From assembly GCF_020379485.1 (NCBI RefSeq), contig NW_026014710.1, positions 124,001 to 188,000 of the forward strand: a stretch of DNA of 64,000 nt, in the 5' to 3' direction. The position numbers were made by a program, and so were the translations under genes. Under the pieces are notes generated by a model that saw nothing but the letters and a program-made list of their open reading frames with translations, did not search any database and was not told the DNA's origin. Source of the DNA: Brassica napus (lineage: Eukaryota; Streptophyta; Magnoliopsida; Brassicales; Brassicaceae). Below are positions 1-8,648 of this stretch, in pieces; the first letter of the stretch is position 1, and each line of letters starts with the position of its first letter.

Positions 1-2403
1 ATAATGTTCCACATGAATGTTCCTAAGAAGTTTTGGAGTGATGCTGTTCAGACTGCTTGCTATCTCATCAATAGAGTGCCAACACGTGTCTTGAAGAAAC
101 TGTCTCCCTTTGAAGTATTAAACAAGGCCAAGCCACACATAGATCATTTGAGAGTCTTTGGGTGCTTATGTTATGTGATGATTCCCGGAGAAAGAAGGAA
201 CAAGCTAGAAGCAAAGAGTACTAAAGCTATGTTCATTGGGTACTCAATCACTCAGAAAGGGTACAAGTGCTATGATCCAGCAACCAGGAGAGTGTTGGTG
301 TCTAGAGATGTTAAGTTCATAGAGACCAAGGGGTATTATGAAGAAAAGAATTGGAAAGACTTGGAAGATCTGTCTCAAGAACCAAGAAACATGGCAGAGA
401 ATCTGAGGAACATATTGGAAAGGCTTGGGGTAAACATGTCCCATGATAAGGTTAGAGAACCTGAAAGAACAACTCTCCTTGATCATGAGGGGGGAAATGA
501 GTCTGAATCAGGAGTGCAAGAGCAGCACCAAGGGGATTCAGGTCATCATGATCAAGTGGTGACACAAGAAGTAGAGAATTTTCCTCAGGTCAGTGTGGAT
601 GAGCAAGGAGAGGTTCATGATCAAGAGGAGGTGAGTGAGACAGAACCAGAGGGTCACGCAGAGGTTCATACTGAGGAACAGGTTCAACCATTGAGGAGGA
701 GCACACGGATAAAGAGGGATGCTTCCAACTGGGTAAACACGAGAGTGTACTACAATGCCCAGGCTGTGGAGCATCCTTCTCAAGCTGTGTGTTCCTTTGC
801 TGAGTTTCCAGAGGAGCATCATGCCTTTATGATTAGTCTGGATGAGAGTTATGTACCAAGGACTTATGAAGAAGCTATGTTAGACAAGGAATGGAAAGAA
901 TCAGTGGGAGCTGAAGCAGGTGCTATGATCAAAAATGATACATGGTATGAGAGTGAGCTGCCTAAGGGAAAGAGGGCTGTATCTAGTAGATGGATCTTCA
1001 CAATCAAGTATCTAGCAAATGGACAGATTGATAGGAAGAAGACCAGATTGGTTGCAAGAGGGTTTACACAGACCTATGGAGAGGATTACATTGATACCTT
1101 TGCACCAGTAGCTAAGCTACATACAGTTCGGATTGTGTTGTCCATTGCAACAAACTTGGAGTGGGATTTGTGGCAGATGGATGTGAAGAATGCTTTCTTA
1201 CAAGGTGAGCTAGAAGATGAGGTATACATGCTTCCTCCTCCTGGTCTTGAGCATCTAGTAAAACCAGGAAATGTTTTGAGATTGAAGAAGGCAATCTATG
1301 GGCTGAAGCAGTCTCCTAGAGCTTGGTACAGGAAGCTGAGTACAACCCTGAATGGCAGAGGATTCAGGAAGTCTGAACTGGATCATACACTCTTCACTTT
1401 GGTTACTCCATCAGGGATCATTGTGATACTGGTATATGTGGATGATTTGATTATCACAGGGAGTGATAAGGCTGGGATTAAAGCCACTAAAGAGTTCCTC
1501 AAGTCTGTGTTTGACATCAAAGACTTGGGAGAGATGAAGTATTTCTTGGGGATTGAGATATGCAGATCCAAGGAGGGTTTGTTTATGTCTCAAAGGAAGT
1601 ATACAATGGATATGCTAAAGGAGACTGATGTACTTGGAGGAAAGGTAGCAAAGACACCTCTTGAGGAGGGGTATAAGGTGTTGCGTGAGGGGGAGGTTGA
1701 AGAGAAGCAGTTATTTAAGGATCCTAAGCTATACAGGAAGATGGTTGGCAAGTTGATCTACTTGACCATCACACGGCCAGATATATGTTTTGCAGTGAAC
1801 CAAGTGAGTCAGCATATGCAGGCGCCAAAGGTACATCATTGGAAGATGGTTGATAGGATACTGAGGTATTTGAGTGGCACGCCTGGTCAAGGAGTTTGGA
1901 TGGGTTGCAATGGCAGTACGGAAGTGGTTGGGTATTGTGATGCTGATTGGGCAGGAGATAGAGTGGACAGGAGATCAACTACTGGATATTGTACATTCAT
2001 TGGAGGGAACTTGGTTACTTGGAAGAGTAAGAAGCAAAAGGTTATCTCTTGTTCAAGTGCTGAAGCTGAGTATAGAGCCATGTTGAAGCTGACAAACGAG
2101 TTGGTGTGGATCAAGGGGATCTTGAAGCATCTAGAGATTGAGCAGAGTACTCCTATGACTATGCATTGTGATAATCAAGCAGCTATCCACATTGCCTCCA
2201 ACTCAGTGTTTCATGAGAGAACAAAGCACATAGAGGTGGATTGTCATAAGGTGAGGCAGATGATTATCTTAGGAGTGATTATGCCATGTTATACAAGGAG
2301 TGAAGATCAGCTTGCAGATGTGTTTACCAAGGCAGCGAGATTGAAGACAATGGAGTCCATACTATCCAGGCTTGGACTCATTGATCTTACTCCCAGGAGC
2401 TGA
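1..2403 (+). CDS. Ty1/copia polyprotein, C-terminal part (IN end, RT, RNase H)
   Basis: Open from the left edge to the stop at 2401-2403, so it is partial at the 5' end; the first ATG is at 4. Numbering from that ATG, residues 1-110 are the integrase C-terminal part. Residues 110-235 are a Glu/Gln/His-rich acidic linker. The reverse transcriptase follows, with its YVDD catalytic motif near residue 478. The RNase H motif YCDADW has its aspartate near residue 646. The protein copies element RNA into cDNA and integrates it. The frame has no internal stop. The sequence is almost identical to A3, apart from scattered substitutions and some linker differences. It ends in LTPRS, like C1 and A3. Confidence 0.95.
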   Translation: MMFHMNVPKKFWSDAVQTACYLINRVPTRVLKKLSPFEVLNKAKPHIDHLRVFGCLCYVMIPGERRNKLEAKSTKAMFIGYSITQKGYKCYDPATRRVLVSRDVKFIETKGYYEEKNWKDLEDLSQEPRNMAENLRNILERLGVNMSHDKVREPERTTLLDHEGGNESESGVQEQHQGDSGHHDQVVTQEVENFPQVSVDEQGEVHDQEEVSETEPEGHAEVHTEEQVQPLRRSTRIKRDASNWVNTRVYYNAQAVEHPSQAVCSFAEFPEEHHAFMISLDESYVPRTYEEAMLDKEWKESVGAEAGAMIKNDTWYESELPKGKRAVSSRWIFTIKYLANGQIDRKKTRLVARGFTQTYGEDYIDTFAPVAKLHTVRIVLSIATNLEWDLWQMDVKNAFLQGELEDEVYMLPPPGLEHLVKPGNVLRLKKAIYGLKQSPRAWYRKLSTTLNGRGFRKSELDHTLFTLVTPSGIIVILVYVDDLIITGSDKAGIKATKEFLKSVFDIKDLGEMKYFLGIEICRSKEGLFMSQRKYTMDMLKETDVLGGKVAKTPLEEGYKVLREGEVEEKQLFKDPKLYRKMVGKLIYLTITRPDICFAVNQVSQHMQAPKVHHWKMVDRILRYLSGTPGQGVWMGCNGSTEVVGYCDADWAGDRVDRRSTTGYCTFIGGNLVTWKSKKQKVISCSSAEAEYRAMLKLTNELVWIKGILKHLEIEQSTPMTMHCDNQAAIHIASNSVFHERTKHIEVDCHKVRQMIILGVIMPCYTRSEDQLADVFTKAARLKTMESILSRLGLIDLTPRS

Positions 2404-2435
2404 GCCCCTTAACCATGGAGTCTCCACTCTTTTTC

Positions 2436-2476
2436 CCTCATCAAAGTTTTATCCCAATGGGTTTTCTTTGGTGAGG
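2436..2476 (+). other. Conserved 3' stem-loop of A1
   Basis: Arms CCTCATCAAAG (2436-2446) and CTTTGGTGAGG (2466-2476) can pair over 11 bp with one U-G wobble. The loop contains CCCAATGGG. It lies between the pol stop and the polypurine tract and is present at the same place in every copia and LARD copy whose 3' end is visible here. Confidence 0.75.
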
Positions 2477-2545
2477 TTTTTAATGAGGGAGGTCTTCATG
2501 GTTTCCAAGCTTGACTTGTTCCACATGGTCAAGCTTGAGGGGGAG

Positions 2546-3065
2546 TGTTGAGATGAGGTGATGAGGAGTGGATACATTGATAGAGGAAGAGTATTGGGGT
2601 GGTCAGTAAGTTTGGGATTTACCACAGTAACTTTAAAGTTACTGTGGTAACTAAGTGAAAGGAAGAGAAGTTACCAGGATGGGTTAAATTGGAGTCTAAC
2701 TGATGTTAATCCTCTCTTATCTTAAGAAGGACGTGGGAAGAGGATAAGGAAGGGATAAGGGCTTACTTTGACAGCCTGTATGATGCTGGAAAGGAGAGGA
2801 TGCTTTTTACTAGTGCAAGCATGTGAGAAAGCACAGCCAAGTAATTCAAAAGGAGTTCCAGCCTGTCCATTGACTCCACATGCTTATACATTTCGAAAAC
2901 CCTTGTTGCTCTCTCTATTAATACTTGTAAACCTCATCAGATATTAATTAATGGAGTTTTTGAGTCTCTCTCTCTCTATTCTTTAAAATCTCTTAATCTC
3001 TTTAATATCTTGATCTGATTATCTCTGATTGTTTGAATCATACTCTTAAAACACAAAAGTGTTTA
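2546..3065 (+). repeat. 3' LTR of A1 (520 bp)
   Basis: Begins TGTTGAGATGAGG directly after the polypurine tract and ends in AAGTGTTTA, giving a TG...TA terminus. It contains a perfect 32-bp palindrome at 2619-2650 and the shared box TTGACTCCACATGCTTA at 2870-2886. CT-rich sequence follows toward the 3' end. The boundary is set by comparison with A3, whose two LTRs are flanked by a clean target duplication. Confidence 0.9.
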
Positions 3066-3066
3066 C

Positions 3067-5262
3067 TCACAGGGCATACAGGTTGATGAGGAAAAAGTGA
3101 AAGCTATCAGGGAGTGGCCGACTCCTAAATCTATTGGAGAGGTCAGAAGTTTTCATGGACTTGCTGGCTTCTACAGGAGGTTTGTGAGAGGTTTCAGTAC
3201 GGTTGCAGCACCACTGACTGAAGTGATCAAAAAGAGTGTAGGTTTCACTTGGGGACCAACCCAAGAAGAGGCCTTTCAAATGCTAAAAGAGAAGTTAACA
3301 AGTGCTCCTTTACTTGCACTTCCTGACTTTTCTAAAACTTTTGAAATTGAATGTGATGCATCTGGTATTGGGATTGGAGCTGTGTTGATGCAGGATAAGA
3401 AACCCATAGCTTACTTCAGTGAGAAACTAGGAGGCGCCACCTTGAACTATCATACCTATGACAAGGAGCTGTATGCCTTGGTGAGAGCTTTACAAGTGTG
3501 GCAACATTACTTGTGGCCTAAGGAGTTTGTGATCCATACAGATCATGAATCCCTTAAACATCTCAAAGGGCAACAGAAGCTGAACAAGAGACATGCCAGG
3601 TGGGTGGAGTTCATTGAGACCTTTCCTTATGTCATCCACTACAAGAAAGGTAAGGAGAATGTAGTGGCTGATGCACTCTCCAGAAGGTATACTCTTTTAT
3701 CTTCAATGGAAACTAAACTCTTAGGATTTGAACATATCAAATCTTGCTATGCTAATGATCCTGAGTTTAAAGATGTGTTTAGAGAATCTGAGAAACATGC
3801 TAGTGGAAAATTCTACCAAGTAAAGGGATTTCTTTTCTATGATAACCGCCTGTGTGTTCCTAGTGGTTCTTTGAGAGAATTGTATGTTAGGGAAGCTCAC
3901 GCAGGAGGGCTGATGGGACACTTTGGAGTCGCCAAAACACTCTCCACCTTGCAAGAGCACTTCTACTGGCCGAGTATGAAGAAAGAAGTGGAGCGTGTGT
4001 GCTCAAGGTGTGTCGTGTGCAAACAAGCCAAGTCTAAGGTCCAACCAACAGGTTTGTATACACCTCTCCCTATTCCTATTGCACCATGGATTGATATCTC
4101 TATGGACTTTGTCTTAGGATTGCCTAGAACTAGGAAAGGAAGAGATAGTATCTTTGTGGTTGTTGATAGATTTTCTAAGATGGCTCACTTCATACCTTGT
4201 CATAAAACTGATGATGCATCTTTGGTAGCTGATCTATTCTTTAGAGAAGTTGTTAGATTGCATGGTATGCCTAGGACTATAGTTTCTGATAGAGATACTA
4301 AGTTCCTTAGCTACTTCTGGAAAACTCTGTGGGGAAAGTTGGGAACTAAGCTATTGTTTTCAACTACTTGTCATCCCCAAACTGATGGTCAAACTGAATC
4401 AGTCAATAGGACATTGTCTACTCTTTTGTGTGCCATCATTAAGAGTAACATTAGGACATGGGAGGATTGTTTACCACATGTAGAGTTTGCATATAACAGA
4501 GCAGTGCATTCAGCTACTAAACTCTCACCTTTTCAAGTTGTTTACGGTTTTAACCCATTGTCTCCTCTTGATTTATTTGCTCTACCTTTAAAAGAACAAA
4601 CTAACCTTGATGGCAAGCAAAAGGCCGAGTTTGTTTTGTCTTTGCATGAACAGGTCAGGAAGAACATTGAGGAGAGGACCAAGATGTATGAGAGACAGAA
4701 GAACAAGGGGCGCAAGGAGCTAGTACTTGAACCGGGTGATCTTGTGTGGATTCACATGAGAAAAGAGAGGTTTCCGGTGGAGAGGAAATCAAAGTTGCTA
4801 CCAAGGAAAGATGGACCCTTCAAAGTGCTGAAGAGAATCAACAACAATGCCTACCAGATCGATCTTGAAGGGAAATACACAGTCAGTTCTACTTTCAATG
4901 TTTCTGACTTGGATCCTTTTATTGCAGATGATTCGGATTTGAGGTCAAATCCTTTTAAAGGAGGAGGGGATGGTGTAGCCATGACCAGAGACATAGAAGA
5001 GGAGCTGAGTGAGACTGATGAGGATGAGCCAAGTGATGAGACTGCCGTAAGAGATAGATGTGAAGCTGAGGATACTGAAGAGAACCAGAACCAGAGTGAG
5101 ACATCATGTGAGCCAACCAGTGTGTGGAGTGGACCAACTACTAGATCAAGGCTGAGAGAACAAGAGGAGAGGCTCCAGGAGATAGCCAAAATCGTGGGTC
5201 TTGGATCAAGACAAGGAGATCAAGATAAACCAGCCTGTTGGTTTAATTTAATTACTTTGTAA
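3067..5262 (+). CDS. Ty3/gypsy polyprotein, C-terminal part (RT end, RNase H, IN)
   Basis: Fragment cut at its 5' end by A1; the frame is already open at 3067, so no start codon belongs here. In order it holds the RT thumb, RNase H (C-D-A-S-G around 3355), an HHCC zinc-binding region and integrase. The DD35E triad is at codons 4104 (D), 4288 (D) and 4396 (E), with 35 residues between the last two. The tail reads through the polypurine tract (4957-4970) and about 96 residues into the U3 of the 3' LTR, rich in Glu, Asp and Ser, ending at TAA 5260-5262. The frame is intact. No classic chromodomain is obvious. The lineage could be CRM-like, judging from the ORF running into the LTR; that is inference. 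Confidence 0.93.
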   Translation, partial: SQGIQVDEEKVKAIREWPTPKSIGEVRSFHGLAGFYRRFVRGFSTVAAPLTEVIKKSVGFTWGPTQEEAFQMLKEKLTSAPLLALPDFSKTFEIECDASGIGIGAVLMQDKKPIAYFSEKLGGATLNYHTYDKELYALVRALQVWQHYLWPKEFVIHTDHESLKHLKGQQKLNKRHARWVEFIETFPYVIHYKKGKENVVADALSRRYTLLSSMETKLLGFEHIKSCYANDPEFKDVFRESEKHASGKFYQVKGFLFYDNRLCVPSGSLRELYVREAHAGGLMGHFGVAKTLSTLQEHFYWPSMKKEVERVCSRCVVCKQAKSKVQPTGLYTPLPIPIAPWIDISMDFVLGLPRTRKGRDSIFVVVDRFSKMAHFIPCHKTDDASLVADLFFREVVRLHGMPRTIVSDRDTKFLSYFWKTLWGKLGTKLLFSTTCHPQTDGQTESVNRTLSTLLCAIIKSNIRTWEDCLPHVEFAYNRAVHSATKLSPFQVVYGFNPLSPLDLFALPLKEQTNLDGKQKAEFVLSLHEQVRKNIEERTKMYERQKNKGRKELVLEPGDLVWIHMRKERFPVERKSKLLPRKDGPFKVLKRINNNAYQIDLEGKYTVSSTFNVSDLDPFIADDSDLRSNPFKGGGDGVAMTRDIEEELSETDEDEPSDETAVRDRCEAEDTEENQNQSETSCEPTSVWSGPTTRSRLREQEERLQEIAKIVGLGSRQGDQDKPACWFNLITL

Positions 5263-5728
5263 GGGCTTTGGTTATTGGGCTTTCATTTAATTTAAACCAA
5301 AGACAATTAGGATTTTAAATAAACCAATTTCGTGGGTTTAGGATTAGAATTAGAATTAGAATTAGAATTAAACCATCTTGGTTTACTTCTAGGGTTTTCT
5401 GTCGATTTCTTTAAGACATGAGGGAGGCAGCTTTGCTTTCTCAACTTTTGAATCTAAGAATTATTCAGTCAACTTCGTTGTCTTGTCTCTAGCTTTCTCT
5501 GTTCAGCTCAAGAACATTGATCTCACTTAAAGGAAGGAATTCCTGTGAATCCCATCTTAGACAATACAAGGTGATCTTGTGTCTTTGAGTAGCAAACCAT
5601 CTCTGTCGCCAATCCACAGGCTCAGGGAGACGACCACAGTTCAAAGGAGAGCTAGTAGCCTCTTAGAACACCCCTATCTGTTCCCCTTCAAGTGATCCAG
5701 GAGCAGAAGCCATACCCAGGCTGCACCA
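4971..5728 (+). repeat. 3' LTR of gypsy G1 (758 bp)
   Basis: Starts TGGTGTAGCC immediately after a purine tract and ends GGCTGCACCA, so the termini form a near-perfect 10-bp inverted repeat. The G2 LTR at 58914-59671 has the same length, 758 bp. The first ~290 bp are coding for the polyprotein tail. At about 5342-5370 there is a short tandem array of the hexamer AGAATT (GATTAGAATTAG type). Confidence 0.88.
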
Positions 5729-6794
5729 CAAAGGAATAACCATAAGTGTTACCGTTTTCCTTTAGCATTTTGAAGAGCGCATCAAGGTCTGATCTCCTGA
5801 TGTAGTCATCATTGCTGCGTGAGCTTGAGGCGCCTGTGTAAGCCACCAGAGACTTCCCATTCCCATCATTGCCTCCATGACCATCCACTTCACTTGTCTT
5901 GATGGTGCCAGCTCCACTTGATCCTTCAGTCACATTTGCCCTTCCCTCACGCTCCTTCATGAACTTGGCCGGCTTGAGGTGTGGGTGTAGTATCCAGCAT
6001 TGGCTTTTCTTATGACCATGCTTCTTGCAATGATCACAGTTGCCATTGAACTTCCTGTCCTCATACTTCCCGTGAGATGCCTTGTTTGCTTGTGGAGCTT
6101 CAGTCAGGTCCTCATGAGCTGCTTGATTGGCAAGAGAGAGCTCCCCCTTTCCTCCAAACAACTCCATAGACCCCTGCTCCCTTTGGATTTGCGCACACAC
6201 ATCCTCAAGGTCCGGAAGTTTGTCAGCCCTCAACATGTGCTGGATGAGTTGAGTGTAGGCCGGGTTCAGCGTGAGAAGCAGTCCAAAGACCTTATCTTGC
6301 TCACGCCTCTCATTCAGCTGATCAGGATCAGTTGTGCTTGGCCTCAGCATCTCTAGTTCTGACCATAAGGACCTGAACCTTCCCAAGTGCTTAGTGAACT
6401 CCATATCCTCTTGCACTAGACGGTTGATAGCTTGCTTTACTTCAAACACACGGCTGAGGTTGGAGATGTTCCCATACACCTTCTTCAGCGTGTCCCACAG
6501 CTCTTTGGCTGACTCACAGTAGCTGTAGGCGTCTAAGATGGCTGGATCCAAGGATGCGTGTAGAACCGTCATCACCAGCATGTCTTCTTGTTGCCATTTC
6601 TCTACAGCCGCTTCATTGGAGACCTCTTCTTGATCTCCTCCCTGAGTAATGAGTTTTGGAGCCTCCCCTGTTGTGATGTGCCCCCACAAACCCTTACTTC
6701 CCACAGCAGTCTTCACCATCCGAGACCACACAAGATAGTTGTTACCTTTGAAAGTAACCGCCACCTTCATCCTCATGTTCATACCATGTTCCAT
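5729..6794 (-). pseudogene. COP-B gag, truncated by gypsy insertion
   Basis: Starts at ATG 6794 (M-E-H-G-M-N) and encodes about 355 residues of gag: the UBN2-type capsid region, then a CCHC zinc knuckle CDHCKKHGHKKSQC, then the gag-protease spacer up to N-T-Y-G-Y-S-F. Translation then runs into the gypsy LTR and stops at 5688, so the product lacks protease, integrase and RT. Only a few residue differences from B2 gag are visible (for example Q/H in F-E-V-K-[QH]-A-I and E/G before L-F). It is a recent copy broken by G1 and cannot be autonomous as it stands. Confidence 0.9.
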
Positions 6795-6993
6795 CTTTGC
6801 TTAGCTTGACTTGAACAACTTGAATCTGATGAAATCTTGAGTCTTGAGTCACGTACACACACCAATCTTGAGTCTAGGATCGCACACACAGACCGAACGT
6901 AGCACAGCCCAAACACCTTCAAAGCCACTCGCGTGTAGCTTCAAAGCCTTCAGCTTGTACCTCTCTAAAGATCAAACCCCAGATCCTAATGAA

Positions 6994-7009
6994 CCTGGCT
7001 CTGATACCA
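6994..7009 (-). other. tRNA-iMet primer-binding site of B1
   Basis: The reverse complement reads TGGTATCAGAGCCAGG and directly abuts the 5' LTR end (...CTCATA). It matches the complement of the plant initiator-Met tRNA 3' end used by many copia elements. Confidence 0.85.
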
Positions 7010-7373
7010 TATGAGATTGAGAGATCCTTAGAGTAACTAGAGTATAAGTGAGAGTTTAAGTAGAGATTAGAAAGAGATTGTGAAAGATTAAGAGACTTGA
7101 GAGCTGTTTAGTGTCTAAGAGAGAATCATGGTGCCTTAAGAGATTAGAGAGAGACTCAGAACTGTATGTTTATTATTAATGACAAGAGCTACAATATATA
7201 GTGAGAGATCAGTAGGGTTTTCGAAATCATAAAGGAGAGCTAAGCATGTGAAGTCAACAAGGTTAGGATAAGCTCTCTTTAACTCGGCCAATCAGCGTTC
7301 CCACATGCTTGGAGCATCTAGGATCTTGGACAAAGATGCTCTTGCCTTTCCAGCTGTGCCAGCCTGTAAAGCC
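7010..7373 (-). repeat. 5' LTR of B1, U5-side piece
   Basis: Inner (R-U5) part of the B1 5' LTR. It continues at 19165-19414 after the N1 insertion (TSD AAGCC, 7369-7373 and 19160-19164). It carries the box TTGACTTCACATGCTTA in reverse and a TATATA promoter motif. Confidence 0.9.
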
Positions 7374-7854
7374 TATGAGTTTTAAGAGTACTCAGGTTGT
7401 ATGTGTGTATGAAACCCAAATGGGTAAAGAGAGGGAGCTTGGAAGCGATTTGAGAGAAAGGAAGTTTAATGAGTGTTTGTGTGTCTAAGTGTTTAAGAGA
7501 TTAGTAACAAGACTGAGAACGTGTATAGAGATTTGAGAGACTAGAGAGACTAAGAGAAAGTGTTTCAGATTAGAGAAGGAGAAGGGAAACCCCCTTACTC
7601 ACTTAAGTGTTTACAATCACATATACAAGGCTTTTATATGCCTTTACATTATACTCATAAACCCTACATCCTAAGGCTGTAAATAAATGATAGATTGAAT
7701 GGCTAGGATGAGAGTAGACTGGTCTTGATGCTAGCTGGAAAGTGTGGTCGTGCCTTGACTGAATGGAAGGTGGGATTGATCCGTTTTTGAATGAAAGGCT
7801 AAGATGGACTCGTGTGGAAAGGTGGCTGGAAAGGTAAAGTGCTTTTCTCTTTAC
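7374..7854 (-). repeat. 3' LTR of N1, first piece
   Basis: Inner continuation is at 13849-14322. The sequence matches the 5' LTR at 18214 onward, apart from a 9-bp extra GAGAGACTA-type unit near 7530 and isolated substitutions. In sense orientation it contains a TATAAAAG promoter motif around 7636. Confidence 0.9.
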
Positions 7855-8385
7855 TGTTGAGATGAGGAAGTCATTATGAGAAGGAGAGGAAGAGCTAAGC
7901 AAGTAATGGAAAGAGTACGGACAGTACGGCCTATGTACGGACAGGGGCTTGGCCGTACATCTGAGGAAACATGAAGGAAGAAGGAGATGGGTGAGTAAAG
8001 CCTCTAGAGTACATAGAAGGTCTCAAGACTGATCAGACCGTTTAAGGATAAGGGTGGGACGAGCCTTATCCATCCAGGCCGTGGACAGGCTGTAAAGGCC
8101 AAGCGTGTGAGCCTTACCATCCGTTCATTCAAAAGGGACGCTCCTCTTGGTCTTGACTTCACATGCTTATGACTAGTGCTGCTTTCTCTTAACTTGTAAC
8201 CCTAATGCCTCTTCTATAAATATTGTAACCTCATCTCATAATAAGATCAGACAGTTCTAAACAATCTCTCTCTATACTCATTTCATTATGATTCTCCATT
8301 AGTCTCTAATCTGTCTCTTAATCTCTTATTCTCTTCTATAATCCTTTCTAAACTCAGATAATCATTTACATCCTTAAATCTCACA
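7855..8385 (+). repeat. 5' LTR of D1 with promoter
   Basis: TGTTGAGATGAGGAAG...ATCTCACA. The U3 carries a cluster of CGTAC/GTACGG motifs (about 7915-7960), the box TTGACTTCACATGCTTA (8153-8169) and a TATA box TATAAATA (8215-8222), followed by a CT-rich R-U5. Confidence 0.93.
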
Positions 8386-8401
8386 TGGTATCAGAGCCAG
8401 G
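8386..8401 (+). other. Primer-binding site of D1
   Basis: TGGTATCAGAGCCAGG directly after the LTR, complementary to initiator-Met tRNA. A 247-bp leader without obvious coding content follows up to the ATG. Confidence 0.88.
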
Positions 8402-8648
8402 TTGATTAAAATCTGAGTTCGTGAGAGACTTTCTTAAAGGATTCAAGTTTGAAACTTTAAGAGAACAAGTGAGTGTGTTTGAGAGTTTCTTGAGAGTTCA
8501 AAAGCTCAAGGTACTTTGCGTGTGTCTTGGTGATCCGTGGGAGGTTCATTTGAAGACTCAAGGGTAAATCTTTGTTCTAGAGGGCAGTGTGGGTTCTCAG
8601 TACAAGATCTAGTAGGGTGTTCAAGCTGTAGACGTCAAGCTGTTCAAG

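Larger units (their letters stand above)
1..3065 (+). mobile_element. COP-A copy A1, 3' part of a Ty1/copia retrotransposon
   Basis: This is the 3' portion of a copia element whose 5' part lies left of the window. It contains the end of integrase, RT-RNaseH, a polypurine tract (AAGCTTGAGGGGGAG, 2531-2545) and a 3' LTR (2546-3065). The LTR runs straight into gypsy sequence at 3066: the gypsy frame resumes with S-Q-G-I-Q, as in the uninterrupted gypsy copy at the right end of the window. A1 is therefore inserted in gypsy G1. The 3' flank is CTCAC; the matching 5' flank is outside the window. It is closely related to A3 at 51823-57215. Confidence 0.93.
3066..5728 (+). mobile_element. GYP copy G1, 3' part of a Ty3/gypsy retrotransposon
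   Basis: Gypsy pol from the end of RT to the end of the 3' LTR. The 5' part lies left of the window, beyond A1. The polypurine tract AAAGGAGGAGGGGA is at 4957-4970 and the 3' LTR is 4971-5728. It ends ...GGCTGCACCA and is followed at 5729 by minus-strand copia B1 sequence, which is interrupted after the residues YGYSF. G1 is thus inserted in B1 in the opposite orientation. The 3' flank is CAAAG. It is nearly identical to G2 at the right end; a handful of residue differences are visible. Confidence 0.92.
5729..7373 (-). mobile_element. COP-B copy B1, 5' part (gag, leader, part of 5' LTR)
   Basis: Minus-strand copia element. Reading right to left, the 5' LTR is split by N1 (19414-19165, then 7373-7010). 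The PBS TGGTATCAGAGCCAGG is complementary to 6994-7009. A leader follows, then gag from ATG 6794. The element is interrupted at 5729 by gypsy G1, and its pol and 3' LTR are outside the window. At its right end the LTR abuts A2 (flank GGACC at 19415), so B1 is inserted in the A2 RT gene. The two LTR pieces add to 614 bp, exactly the length of the intact B2 5' LTR. Confidence 0.9.

Noticed and set aside
5258..5728. Gypsy 3' LTR starting at TGTAAGGG (471 bp)
   Set aside because: It has no purine tract before it and does not match the other terminus. TGGTGTAGCC at 4971 follows a clear polypurine tract and is the inverted match of the LTR end.
1..7373. Left and right ends as one inverted segmental duplication
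   Set aside because: Gypsy enters COP-B at different codons on the two sides, and the guests differ (A1 in gypsy on the left, A3 in gag on the right).
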